From contig DBTZ01000068.1 in the NCBI GenBank assembly GCA_002307315.1, positions 7,715 through 71,714 on the forward strand: a DNA stretch of 64,000 bases, read 5' to 3'. Positions 38,886 to 47,067 of this stretch are shown here, in pieces. Each line of letters starts with the position of its first letter. The first letter of the stretch is position 1. The translations under genes and the position numbers were made by a program. This stretch comes from Alphaproteobacteria bacterium UBA1303. GTDB lineage: Bacteria; Pseudomonadota; Alphaproteobacteria; Micropepsales; Micropepsaceae. The notes under the pieces are model-generated. The model was not told where the DNA came from and made no database searches. It saw only the letters and a list, made by a program, of their open reading frames with translations.

Positions 38886-39629
38886 ATGGACAACGCGTTA
38901 CTCGTCAATCTTTCGCATCAACTCGCCGCGCAAGCCGCGATGGATACGATTGCCAACAATATCGCCAATGCCAACACCAACGGCTACCGGCGCGAGGAAA
39001 TGAAGTTCGAGGAATTGCTGCGGAGCGGGCGCGGCGCCGACTGGCAGAAGAATGCCACTCAGACGACCCGCTACGTCAAGGAAGCCGGTATCGTACGCGA
39101 CCTTACGGAAGGCAGGATTGTGGCGACCGGCAACACCCTCGACTTGGCGATGAACGGCGACGGCTATTTCGTCGTCCAGACCGCACGCGGCGAACGCTTC
39201 ACCCGTGACGGTCACTTCACCCTCAATGCCGAAGGCCAGATCGTTACCGAAACCGGCGATGCGCTCTTGAGCGACGGCGGCCCGATCACCATCACCAACG
39301 AGGACGGCGACGTCAAAATCGCCGCCGACGGCACCATCAGCGGCGATCAGGGCCAGATCGGCAAGCTTCGGGTGGCGCAATTCGCCGACAGCCGCGCCTT
39401 GGTCAAGGAAGGCGGCAGTCTGTACGGCACCACGCAGACCCCGACCGACGCGGAAAGCGGCTACAAGATCGCGCAGGGCATGATCGAAAGTTCCAACGTT
39501 CAGCCGGTAACCGAGATCACCGACATGATCAGCGTCATGCGGTCCTATCAGGCGGTCGCCAATCTGATCCAGAGTCAGGAAGATTTGAAATTCAAGGCCG
39601 TCGACAAGCTCGGCAGCGTTCCGAGTTAA
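38886..39629 (+). CDS. flgF: flagellar basal-body rod protein FlgF
   Basis: A 247-residue proximal-rod protein, exported by the flagellar secretion system. It has the rod N-motif (AAMDTIANNIANANTNGYRR), central LDLAMNGDGYFVVQTARGER and the C-terminal IESSNVQPVTEITDMISVMR segment. The ATG at 38886 has AAAGGA upstream, slightly far. It is first in flgF-flgG-flgA-flgH, read from the sigma-54 promoter. Confidence 0.95.
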   Translation: MDNALLVNLSHQLAAQAAMDTIANNIANANTNGYRREEMKFEELLRSGRGADWQKNATQTTRYVKEAGIVRDLTEGRIVATGNTLDLAMNGDGYFVVQTARGERFTRDGHFTLNAEGQIVTETGDALLSDGGPITITNEDGDVKIAADGTISGDQGQIGKLRVAQFADSRALVKEGGSLYGTTQTPTDAESGYKIAQGMIESSNVQPVTEITDMISVMRSYQAVANLIQSQEDLKFKAVDKLGSVPS

Positions 39630-39641
39630 AGGAGAACCACT

Positions 39642-40433
39642 ATGCGCGCCCTATCCATCGCTGCGACCGGAATGCTCGCCCAGTCGACCAACGTCGAAGT
39701 GATCGCCAACAACATCTCGAACATGAACACCACCGGCTACAAAATGCAGCGAGCGGCGTTCACCGATCTGTTGTACCAGAACGTCGCCATGCCGGGGACG
39801 CAATCGTCCGATGCCGGCACCATCGTCCCTTCGGGCATTCAGCTCGGCGCCGGCGTCAAGACCCAGGCGGTCTACCGCATTACCAATCAGGGCGATCTGA
39901 CATCGACCAGCAACACCTACGACTGGGCGGTCAACGGCAAAGGCTATTTCCGCATCCAGATGCCCGACGGCACCGACGCCTATACCCGCGCCGGCAATTT
40001 CACGCTGTCGGCGGAAGGCCAGGTCGTCACCCAAGACGGTTACGTGGTGCAACCCGGCATCACCATCCCGTCCACCGCCACCGACGTGGCGGTCAGCACC
40101 ACCGGCTTGGTGCAGGTGACGCTGCCGAGCCAGACCGCGCCGCAGACCGTCGGCCAGGTCGAATTGACCCGCTTCCCCAACGATGCGGGCCTGAAAGCGG
40201 TCGGCGACAATCTCCTGGTGGAGACCGAGGCCTCGGGCGGTCCGCAGTCCGGCACCCCGGGATCGACCGGTTACGGCACCATTCAGCAAAAATATCTCGA
40301 AACCTCGAACGTCGATGCGGTGAGCGAAATCACTTCGATGATCACCGCTCAGCGTGCCTATGAAATGAATTCCAAGGTCGTCTCCGCCGCCGACAACATG
40401 CTGCAGATGACCGCCAATCTAGGGGGCAGTTAA
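39642..40433 (+). CDS. flgG: flagellar distal-rod protein FlgG
   Basis: A 263-residue rod protein (MRALSIAATGMLAQSTNVEV, then VIANNISNMNTTGYKMQR). The C-terminal helix region (LETSNVDAVSEITSMITAQR) is typical. Length matches FlgG. It starts 12 bases after flgF with a GGAGAAC site. Confidence 0.97.
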   Translation: MRALSIAATGMLAQSTNVEVIANNISNMNTTGYKMQRAAFTDLLYQNVAMPGTQSSDAGTIVPSGIQLGAGVKTQAVYRITNQGDLTSTSNTYDWAVNGKGYFRIQMPDGTDAYTRAGNFTLSAEGQVVTQDGYVVQPGITIPSTATDVAVSTTGLVQVTLPSQTAPQTVGQVELTRFPNDAGLKAVGDNLLVETEASGGPQSGTPGSTGYGTIQQKYLETSNVDAVSEITSMITAQRAYEMNSKVVSAADNMLQMTANLGGS

Positions 40434-40436
40434 GCC

Positions 40437-40922
40437 ATGACCCGTTGTATCCTGTTTGCCTTCGCCCTGGCCTTGAGCTGGCCGGGGCTGGCCCATGCCG
40501 CACCGCGCATCGTGGTGCCGAACCGCGACATTGCCCGCGGCGAGGTGATCTCCGCCGACGACCTGATGCTACAGCCGTCCGCCGGCGCGGTGCAGCCCGG
40601 CACCGTCACGCGTACCGCCGACCTTGCCGGTATGGCGGCGCGCCGCCTGCTGCACGCCGGCGAAAGCATCCGCAACTCGGACGTCCGCCATCCGATCCTG
40701 GTGACCAAAGGTTCGATCGTCACCATGATCTTCGACAGCCCGGGCATTTCGCTTTCCGCCAACATGCGCGCCATCAGCGCCGGCGGTGTCGGCGAGACCA
40801 TAACCGTGCAGAATCCGGCATCTTTCCGCCAAGTCGCCGCAGTGGTGACCGGTCCCGGCACCGTGCGGGCAATCGAAACCGGCCTGACCGTCGTTTCGCA
40901 GGCCGAACTGCCCGACCGGTAA
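40437..40922 (+). CDS. flgA: P-ring chaperone FlgA, short form
   Basis: A 161-residue periplasmic protein with a signal peptide (ending GLAHAAP). The body is a SAF domain and the following beta part (IVVPNRDIARGEVISADDLM, then GMAARRLLHAGESIRNSDV). It is shorter than E. coli FlgA (about 219 residues) because the N-terminal domain is missing. It helps FlgI assemble the P ring. It begins three bases after flgG. Confidence 0.9.
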   Translation: MTRCILFAFALALSWPGLAHAAPRIVVPNRDIARGEVISADDLMLQPSAGAVQPGTVTRTADLAGMAARRLLHAGESIRNSDVRHPILVTKGSIVTMIFDSPGISLSANMRAISAGGVGETITVQNPASFRQVAAVVTGPGTVRAIETGLTVVSQAELPDR

Positions 40923-40953
40923 GGGCGAAGAACGCTTACATAAGGAGTCCGAA

Positions 40954-41694
40954 ATGTCCACGAATCTGCCGAAAACCGCGCTGCTGTTGAGCACGGCCTG
41001 CCTGTTGGCCGGTTTGGCTGGATGCGGCAATTACGAACAAATTGCCGAAGCCGCCAAAGGCGGACCGGAACTCTCGCCGATCGCCCGACCGGGCGAAAAA
41101 AAACCGGTCGACCTGTTGATGCCGCAGCCCTCGGGCGAAATGCATTCGGTCAATTCGCTGTGGCAGCCGGGCGCCAAGAGCTTCTTCCGCGATCCGCGTG
41201 CCAGCCGGGTCGGCGACATCATCACGGTGGCGATTTCGATCGCCGACGCCGCCAAGATTTCCAACTCCACCACCCGCACCCGCACCAACACGGAAGACGC
41301 CGGCATGACCAACATGTTCGGCCTGGAAAACCTGCTGCCTTCGACGATGACGACGGGGAGCCTGTATAATACCAATTCCGACACCTCCAACGCCGGTACC
41401 GGCACCATCAACCGATCGGAAACCATCAGCCTGACCCTGGCCGCGCTGGTCACCCAGGTACTGCCCAACAGCAATCTGGTGATCGGCGGTCATCAGCAGG
41501 TGAAGGTCAACGGCGAGATGCGCGATTTGACCATCTCGGGCATCGTGCGCACCGAGGACATCACCAGTTCGAACACCGTCAATTTGACTCAGATCGCCGA
41601 AGCCCGCATCGCCTATGGCGGCAAGGGCGCGGTTTCCGACGTGCAGCAACCGCGCTGGGGTTCCAGGATCATCGACGCGCTGCTGCCCTGGTAG
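40954..41694 (+). CDS. flgH: flagellar L-ring lipoprotein FlgH
   Basis: A 246-residue outer-membrane lipoprotein. The lipobox is LAGLAGC. Signature segments are NSLWQPGAKSFFRDPRASRV, VGDIITVAISIADAAKISNS and VIGGHQQVKVNGEMRDL. RBS AAGGAG lies before the ATG. It is the last gene seen in the flg operon. Confidence 0.96.
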   Translation: MSTNLPKTALLLSTACLLAGLAGCGNYEQIAEAAKGGPELSPIARPGEKKPVDLLMPQPSGEMHSVNSLWQPGAKSFFRDPRASRVGDIITVAISIADAAKISNSTTRTRTNTEDAGMTNMFGLENLLPSTMTTGSLYNTNSDTSNAGTGTINRSETISLTLAALVTQVLPNSNLVIGGHQQVKVNGEMRDLTISGIVRTEDITSSNTVNLTQIAEARIAYGGKGAVSDVQQPRWGSRIIDALLPW

Positions 41695-41701
41695 GACGAA
41701 T

Positions 41702-41737
41702 AGCGAATGGAGAGCGGCGAATGAGACTCCATTCGCT
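41702..41737. terminator. inverted repeat between convergent flgH and dksA
   Basis: AGCGAATGGAG (41702-41712) and CTCCATTCGCT (41727-41737) form a perfect 11-bp stem with a 14-base loop. There is no T-run. Likely end signal or mRNA 3' protection for one or both genes. Confidence 0.5.
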
Positions 41738-41756
41738 GCTTGACGTCTCTCAGGGT

Positions 41757-42173
41757 CTAATCGTCGCGGTAGACCTTTTCGCGGCGCTCGTGGCGTTCCT
41801 GCGCCTCGATCGACAATGTGGCGATCGGACGGGCATCGAGCCGCTTCAAGGAGATCGGTTCGCCGGTTTCCTCGCAGAAACCGTAGGAACCGTCTTCGAT
41901 ACGCTGAAGCGCGGCATCGATCTTGGCGATCAACTTGCGCTGCCGGTCGCGGGTTCTGAGTTCTAGCTGACGCTCGGCCTCGGTCGAGGCACGATCGGCC
42001 AGATCGGCATGCGGCACCGTTTCGGCCTGAAGGTTCAGGATGGTCTCACGGCTTTCGCGAAGAATATCCTCTTTCCAAGCCACCAGCTTGCGGCGGAAAT
42101 ACTCCCGCTGCTGCTCGTTCATAAAGGGTTCGCTTTCCGAAGGCCTGTAGCCTGGCGGAAGTTGAGTACCCAT
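41757..42173 (-). CDS. dksA: DksA-family RNA polymerase-binding transcription factor lacking zinc cysteines
   Basis: A 138-residue DksA (MGTQLPPGYRPSESEPFMNE, long coiled coil with REYFRRKLVAWKEDILRES, then the globular tip). DksA works with ppGpp on RNA polymerase. The zinc site is degenerate: the first Cys is kept (GFCEETGEP), but the other three positions read Thr, Ser and Ala (ATLSIEAQ). Such Cys-poor forms are known among alphaproteobacterial DksA proteins and can still be active. Confidence 0.92.
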   Translation of the reverse strand: MGTQLPPGYRPSESEPFMNEQQREYFRRKLVAWKEDILRESRETILNLQAETVPHADLADRASTEAERQLELRTRDRQRKLIAKIDAALQRIEDGSYGFCEETGEPISLKRLDARPIATLSIEAQERHERREKVYRDD

Positions 42174-42423
42174 GCTTGCTCCCTTACCTGACAGCCACGC
42201 AACGGTGGGTTTATAGCGACTGGCCGATAAAGCTGCAATTAACAATCCGAGAAGAAATTTTTACACAAAGCCAATAGGTTAACATTTATTACCGGGTTCC
42301 GCCGGCAAAAAAGACGGATGCCGCGGCCTTCTTAGCGGGGGGGTGGACAGAGGTGGAGCGATGTCTTATACCCGCGCACCCTTTGCAGCAAAACGTACGA
42401 CGCGACACCGCAAACGGGCATGT

Positions 42424-42500
<77 letters not shown>

Positions 42501-42655
42501 ACCTTGAAGTAAAATCAATAGCTTACAGAATTATTTGACCTCCTTTCGTTCTCTCGCTACCCTTACCCAGTACTTACCCATTTTGCCCATTCTCGGCTCG
42601 TCACGGTGACCGCCTAGATCGCTGCAAATGGAATCGGGGGAAAGCGAGGTCCGTC

Positions 42656-43924
42656 GTGTCCACGCACACGATCCTTGGCGGAAAGGTGAAGCTCTACCGT
42701 CGCGACGACGGTGGGGAGAATTGGTTCTGCTCTACTTTTATCAACGGCAAGAACCGCCGGAAGAGCACCAAGAGCGATAGCCTCTCCCAGGCTCAGGAAA
42801 TTGCCGAGGACTGGTTCCTCGAATTGCGCGGCAAAAGCCGCGCCGGGCTTCTCGATAGCCCAACCGGCCCCACCTTCAATCAAGCCGCCGATGCCTTCGA
42901 AGAAGAATATGAGGTGAGCACCAACGGCGAGCGTAGCCCCCGTTGGGTGATCGAACACAAGGCCCACCTTCGCAACCACCTTCGCCCCTTCATGGGCAAG
43001 AAGGGGGTGCGCGACATAACCGCCGACACGGCACAAGAATATCGCATCTACCGGATGAAGACATCCCGGACGGGTAAGCCGCCTGCCCGTAACACCCTCG
43101 ACAACGAGATCATCACGCTGCGCCTTGTGATGAAGGTGGCTCTTCGAAAAGGGTGGATTACGGGTCTCCCCGATTTTTCAGCCCCCTATAAAAAGCAGAT
43201 GAAGGTCGTTCGTCGGCCCTGGTTCACCCCCGAGGAATACAAATCCCTCTACACGGCCACGCGCGACCATGTGCGGAAGGCCAAGACCGACCGGTCTCGG
43301 TACGAGGCCGAACAACTTCACGACTACATTCTGTTCATGGCGAACACGGGAATGCGTCCCGATGAAGCCAAGAACCTCGAGCACCGCGATGTGAAGATGG
43401 TGAAGGACGACACCACCGACGAGCTTATTCTTCTCATCGAGGTTCGCGGCAAACGTGGCGCTGGCTACTGCAAGAGTAGGCCCGACGCGGTGAAGCCCTA
43501 TCAACGTCTAATCAACCGCGAAAAGTGGATTCCCCAAGGGCGCAAGCCAAGGTCAAAAAAGGCGAGGGCGGTGTACGTACCCGTTACCGCCCCTCTGCCG
43601 CAGCCGACCGACAAGGTCTTCCCCGGCAACCACATCAAACTCTTCAATCGAATTTTGGTTGTCAACAAACTCAAGCTCGATAGAGACGGCAAACCTCATA
43701 CGTTCTATTCACTCCGTCACTATTATATTTGCCAACGTCTCATGGAGGGGGCCGACGTTTATCAGTTGGCCAAAAACTGCCGTACTTCCGTTGAGATGAT
43801 CCAAAAGCATTACGCCATCCACATTGCTAACATGCTGGATGCTGCCGCTATCAATGTGAAACGACCGCGCCGCCGTAAACCGGCTCCTCTTGCAAGCAAG
43901 GATCGACCACGCCAAAAGCACTAG
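42656..43924 (+). CDS. int: tyrosine-type site-specific integrase
   Basis: A 422-residue phage-type integrase that would insert and excise the element. It has an N-terminal arm-binding/SAM-like part (ADAFEEEYEVSTNGE), and catalytic Arg in NTGMRPDEAKNL, the HTFYSLRHYY box (His-x-x-Arg form) and the Tyr in IQKHYAIHI. The start is GTG at 42656 with GCGAGGT upstream. The C-terminal tail is highly basic (PRRRKPAP). Confidence 0.93.
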   Translation: MSTHTILGGKVKLYRRDDGGENWFCSTFINGKNRRKSTKSDSLSQAQEIAEDWFLELRGKSRAGLLDSPTGPTFNQAADAFEEEYEVSTNGERSPRWVIEHKAHLRNHLRPFMGKKGVRDITADTAQEYRIYRMKTSRTGKPPARNTLDNEIITLRLVMKVALRKGWITGLPDFSAPYKKQMKVVRRPWFTPEEYKSLYTATRDHVRKAKTDRSRYEAEQLHDYILFMANTGMRPDEAKNLEHRDVKMVKDDTTDELILLIEVRGKRGAGYCKSRPDAVKPYQRLINREKWIPQGRKPRSKKARAVYVPVTAPLPQPTDKVFPGNHIKLFNRILVVNKLKLDRDGKPHTFYSLRHYYICQRLMEGADVYQLAKNCRTSVEMIQKHYAIHIANMLDAAAINVKRPRRRKPAPLASKDRPRQKH

Positions 43925-44286
43925 ACATCGGCAAGTGGGAAGCCCGCCGGTGCTTCCGCCATGTCCAGCGTGACGTTCAGCGTCGCGCCAAAGGGAGCGC
44001 CCCTTGGGGAGCGCGACCGCCCCGGGGTTCAGCCCCGCCTTTCTTCATTGGCGTGAAATTCGTCATTGCACTTTCTTCGGAGCAGGTCCGGCCAGCGGCA
44101 TGTTGTTGTCCTTCGCGATCCGCACCATTCAATCGCAGTCTCTCTTTGCCCCGACCTTTCTGCCGAAGTGCGCGTGCTGGTCAAGGCCGCTCGCTTCCGC
44201 GCCCAACTTTTGGGCTTGTGCAGCTCCGCGCCTTTCGGTGGCTGGGGGCCAGCCTATGACCGCCACGCTTCAACCCTTCGGCCTTT

Positions 44287-44339
44287 CGGTCGGCATCGAG
44301 ACCGCGATTGGCGCGGACTCCTTGCCGAAAGGTCAAACA
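44287..44339 (+). promoter_or_regulatory. structured leader stem before DUF3768
   Basis: CGGTC (44287-44291) pairs with GACCG (44300-44304) around loop GGCATCGA. The AAAGG ribosome-binding site follows about 26 bases later. The same stem-loop position is seen before ArdC (51180) and DUF736 (54274). The rest of the 43925-44286 gap holds no gene that I can support. Confidence 0.5.
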
Positions 44340-44675
44340 ATGTCCGCTTTAACCCGAACCGAACGTATCCGTGAGCTCAACGACGCCTTCCGCACCTCGC
44401 TTGAAGGTGGTCGGTGCTTATTCACAGCCGGGGTCTCAGAGTACGGCATCCCATTTTCAACAGCGGCCCTCGCGGCCGTGAAAGCCTTCAATAATTTCAC
44501 GCTCGATAACGATCCTTACGGCGAACACGACTTCGGCACCTTTGAACTCGACGAAGAGCGGCTCATTTGGAAGATCGACTATTACGACCGCACTCTACGG
44601 TTCGGCTCTAACGATCCTGCCGATCCGGATCAGACCAAGCGCGTTCTGACGATCATGCTGGAAGAGGAGTATTAG
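44340..44675 (+). CDS. DUF3768 family protein
   Basis: A 111-residue protein (MSALTRTERIRELNDAFRTS) with the DUF3768 hallmark DNDPYGEHDFGTFELDEERL followed by WKIDYYDRTLRFGSNDPADP and a conserved end VLTIMLEEEY. The family is common on alphaproteobacterial plasmids and conjugative elements; its role is not known. The ATG at 44340 follows AAAGG. It shares a leader stem with the ArdC and DUF736 genes of this element. Confidence 0.88.
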   Translation: MSALTRTERIRELNDAFRTSLEGGRCLFTAGVSEYGIPFSTAALAAVKAFNNFTLDNDPYGEHDFGTFELDEERLIWKIDYYDRTLRFGSNDPADPDQTKRVLTIMLEEEY

Positions 44676-44695
44676 CTTTGGCGGCACTACCAAGG

Positions 44696-44727
44696 AAGCA
44701 GTCGCTCCTTTCGGGGCGGCTGCTTTT
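44696..44727 (+). terminator. terminator after DUF3768
   Basis: AAGCAGTCGCTCC and GGGGCGGCTGCTT pair with two G-T wobbles around TTTC, then a short T-run. Confidence 0.75.
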
Positions 44728-44741
44728 GTGTCGCTAGCGGC

Positions 44742-44921
44742 TCACGGTGTAAGCCGAACTTGCGCCAGCACGCGGCGGATCGAGCGCAGGTTTTTGATAC
44801 CGATGAAGTATTCGGCAGAGCGGACAGGCTCCCCTGCCATTTCGGCGACCACGTCGGCGTGAAGCGCAAACAGTTCGTTTCGCGTGAGGTAGAACAATTC
44901 GATCAAAGAATATTCTCTCAT
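44742..44921 (-). CDS. small protein of conjugative elements, function unknown
   Basis: A 59-residue protein, MREYSLIELFYLTRNELFAL at the start and LRSIRRVLAQVRL near the end. It is largely helical, with no membrane segment. AAGGAG lies seven bases before the ATG at 44921, which argues for a real gene. Short proteins of this type recur beside DUF3768/DUF736 genes on alphaproteobacterial elements, as far as I recall. It converges on the DUF3768 gene. Confidence 0.65.
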   Translation of the reverse strand: MREYSLIELFYLTRNELFALHADVVAEMAGEPVRSAEYFIGIKNLRSIRRVLAQVRLTP

Positions 44922-44989
44922 CCTAATCTCCTTCGGTTCCAACCGCGTAATTGCGGCCTTCAGGCCCGAACCCGCGCCGAAGGAAGCGA

Positions 44990-45077
44990 GCTGCATCGCT
45001 TGCGACCGCAACGCAGAGGAGGAGTGCCCAGCACTTGCAGCGCATGAGCCGATCAAAGGCGCTCGCTGGCCGTCAGA
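44990..45077 (+). ncRNA. structured repeat, copy 1 (candidate three-way junction)
   Basis: Outer stem GCTGCA (44990-44995) / TGCAGC (45036-45041); inner stem TTGC-GACC-GCAA (45000-45011); inner hairpin AGTGC-CCA-GCACT (45023-45035). A Shine-Dalgarno AGAGGAGG (45015-45022) precedes the last hairpin, and ATGAGCCGATCA follows from 45044. The sequence outside the last hairpin is nearly identical to copy 2 (53748-53842), while the hairpin differs in sequence but not in place. The ATG opens a 56-codon frame (to 45214) that overlaps the HEPN gene start. Confidence 0.6.
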
Positions 45078-45174
45078 AGGCAGCTATGTGGTTGGAATAC
45101 GAAGGCTTTGAGAGCCGATTGGATGGAAAGCTGTTTCGCCGTGTAACGGAGCCAATGCCTGATATGCTGCCGGA

Positions 45175-46752
45175 ATGTCCACGAATGATTCATCCCGACT
45201 CGACGCGCTGCTGACACTGGATGCCTTCGCCGCTCTATCCAATCACGGTGCGCTGGAGCATATCGCCGAGCTGGTCAATTTGTCGGATGACCTTCGGAGA
45301 GAAGATGGTGTGGTTCTAGCTTTGGAACGGAGCAACGAACTTGAGTCACGGGGACTGTCCTCTGCCGAACAGGCCGTACTCGACTATTTCCGGGCAAACG
45401 CGTGGGCTGCACGAGTCAATATAAGGTACAGCGATGATGCGCAAAGATGGAGTTGGAGTCAGCCCGAACTCGCGAGCGAAATCCTGCTCCTGCGAAAGGC
45501 CCTCAACAGTCCCGCCTATTCGGCGTTGCCAACGCTCTACCGGTGCCAGATCGCGACCAACCTTGGTAACTCGCTAAGCTCGCTCGGTCGCTTTGTCGAA
45601 GCCCAAGAATACTGGATGCGCGCACTTTCGGAAGACCAGAACTTCTGGATGGCACAAGGCAATCGTGGTTATGACCTCATTTCATACGCCAAGTCTCTCT
45701 ACGACCCTGGCCATGCCTCCGTTATGCTTGCGTTTGCGCACGGTGAATTAATGTCAGCCGTCTCGGTCGCGGCATTGTATCCAGACATAGAACGTGCCGA
45801 TGCAGCAGCGTCCTTTGATAGTCAGCGGCGCAATATCGAATCCCTTGTGAACGTCGCCGCAATAAATGCCGACATCAGACTCGATGGTTACGATCTGGGA
45901 AAATCTGATTCAGAGCAGCAATACCGGCGCTGGTGTCTGGATCATCACTTGTTTTTGAATCCTCTGAATGACCTTGGGGCCTATTCCATTGCGGCTCGCG
46001 ATATATTGACTTTGCCTGATTTTGTGACCGCACTTGATGAGCCACCCGTACTGATAGGTTTCTTCAACCAGATTAAGCAGGAATTCGTGTCGGCACGCTG
46101 GCTCTATTATGATGGGACGCGTGTATCTAAGCCTCATTTTTCAGACAAAGATGTTCTTCTTTACAACACGCTCGACTACCCGAGTTACGGGCTGCCTATT
46201 GAAAAGATCAAGATCGCCCTACGAATGGCACATTCACTGTTCGATAAAATGGCGTTTTTCCTGAACAGATACATGAAACTCGGTATGAAGCCGAAAAGAG
46301 TAAACTTTCAATCCGTTTGGCGCATGGGCAAAGATGATGCGGTGCGAGAGGAGTTTGAGAGTGGTAAAAACTGGCCGTTACGCGGTCTGTATTGGTTGAG
46401 CAAAGATATCTTGGACGAAGATTTTCAGAACTCAACAGAACCCGATGCACGAGAAATTCACGACATCCGAAATCACCTAGAGCATAAGTACCTAAAAGTG
46501 CACGAGATGATTATGCCTCAATCGGCGGACGCAAGCTCAGCGCTTTCTTGGATGAGGGATGATCTTGCCTATTCCATTTCTCGAACGGAATTGGATGCGA
46601 AGGGCCTTAGAGTTCTGAAACTTGCTCGTGCCGCACTCATTTACCTTTCTCTTGGCATGCACCAAGAGGAACGGAAACGTGCGCTGAATAGGGAAGGCAA
46701 GCTAATTGCACCCATGCCGCTCTCGCCCTGGGAGGACGGGTGGAAGTTCTAG
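45175..46752 (+). CDS. LA2681-like HEPN domain protein, probable defence RNase
   Basis: A 525-residue protein. Residues about 115-175 look like TPR repeats (CQIATNLGNSLSSLGRFVEA). The C-terminal half fits the LA2681-type HEPN domain, with YSIAARDILTLPDFVTAL and FNQIKQEFVSARWLYYDG, and has the HEPN motif Arg432-N-H-L-E-His437. HEPN proteins of this kind are usually RNases in abortive-infection or toxin systems. No antitoxin partner is plain; a 56-codon frame overlaps its start. It sits in a conjugative element together with a Hachiman pair, which supports a defence role (inference). Confidence 0.75.
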   Translation: MSTNDSSRLDALLTLDAFAALSNHGALEHIAELVNLSDDLRREDGVVLALERSNELESRGLSSAEQAVLDYFRANAWAARVNIRYSDDAQRWSWSQPELASEILLLRKALNSPAYSALPTLYRCQIATNLGNSLSSLGRFVEAQEYWMRALSEDQNFWMAQGNRGYDLISYAKSLYDPGHASVMLAFAHGELMSAVSVAALYPDIERADAAASFDSQRRNIESLVNVAAINADIRLDGYDLGKSDSEQQYRRWCLDHHLFLNPLNDLGAYSIAARDILTLPDFVTALDEPPVLIGFFNQIKQEFVSARWLYYDGTRVSKPHFSDKDVLLYNTLDYPSYGLPIEKIKIALRMAHSLFDKMAFFLNRYMKLGMKPKRVNFQSVWRMGKDDAVREEFESGKNWPLRGLYWLSKDILDEDFQNSTEPDAREIHDIRNHLEHKYLKVHEMIMPQSADASSALSWMRDDLAYSISRTELDAKGLRVLKLARAALIYLSLGMHQEERKRALNREGKLIAPMPLSPWEDGWKF

Positions 46753-46906
46753 CTCCGGTACTAATGCGCACCCTTCGGGCCGGGCTCTATGCGTCTGCGC
46801 ACCGAACCTGCGAGCGGTTTCGGCCTGATGGTGACGATCCATCGCGCAGGACTAATGGGCGCCGCCCCTCGCGCGGGCAAGGGTACGCGCTGATCCGCGC
46901 CTCCGA

Positions 46907-46967
46907 CCGCGTGTCCCCGTTCTTCCGCGTCTTTCGTTTTGTGCAGAACGGGTGAGCCCCCTCGCGG
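46907..46967 (+). ncRNA. conserved leader motif, orphan copy
   Basis: Closing stem CCGCG (46907-46911) / CGCGG (46963-46967), conserved TGTCCCC, 8-bp stem CCCGTTCT (46916-46923) / AGAACGGG (46945-46952), then GGGTGAGCCCCCT. It is the third copy of the motif before ArdC and DUF736, but no rightward gene follows. The 46753-47067 gap otherwise shows no supported gene. Confidence 0.65.
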
Positions 46968-47067
46968 CCGTCGCCCTTGCCCTTGCTACCCCCGGTCTCG
47001 TCGACGGGCAGAGGTTCAACGGAGCGCTACACCTCTACTTTAACCTATGTCCGGTTTAGACCTTGCT

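Noticed and set aside
46740..46955. 71-codon frame after the HEPN gene
   Set aside because: Starts inside the HEPN gene, is Arg-rich and runs into the leader motif at 46907; no homology recognised.
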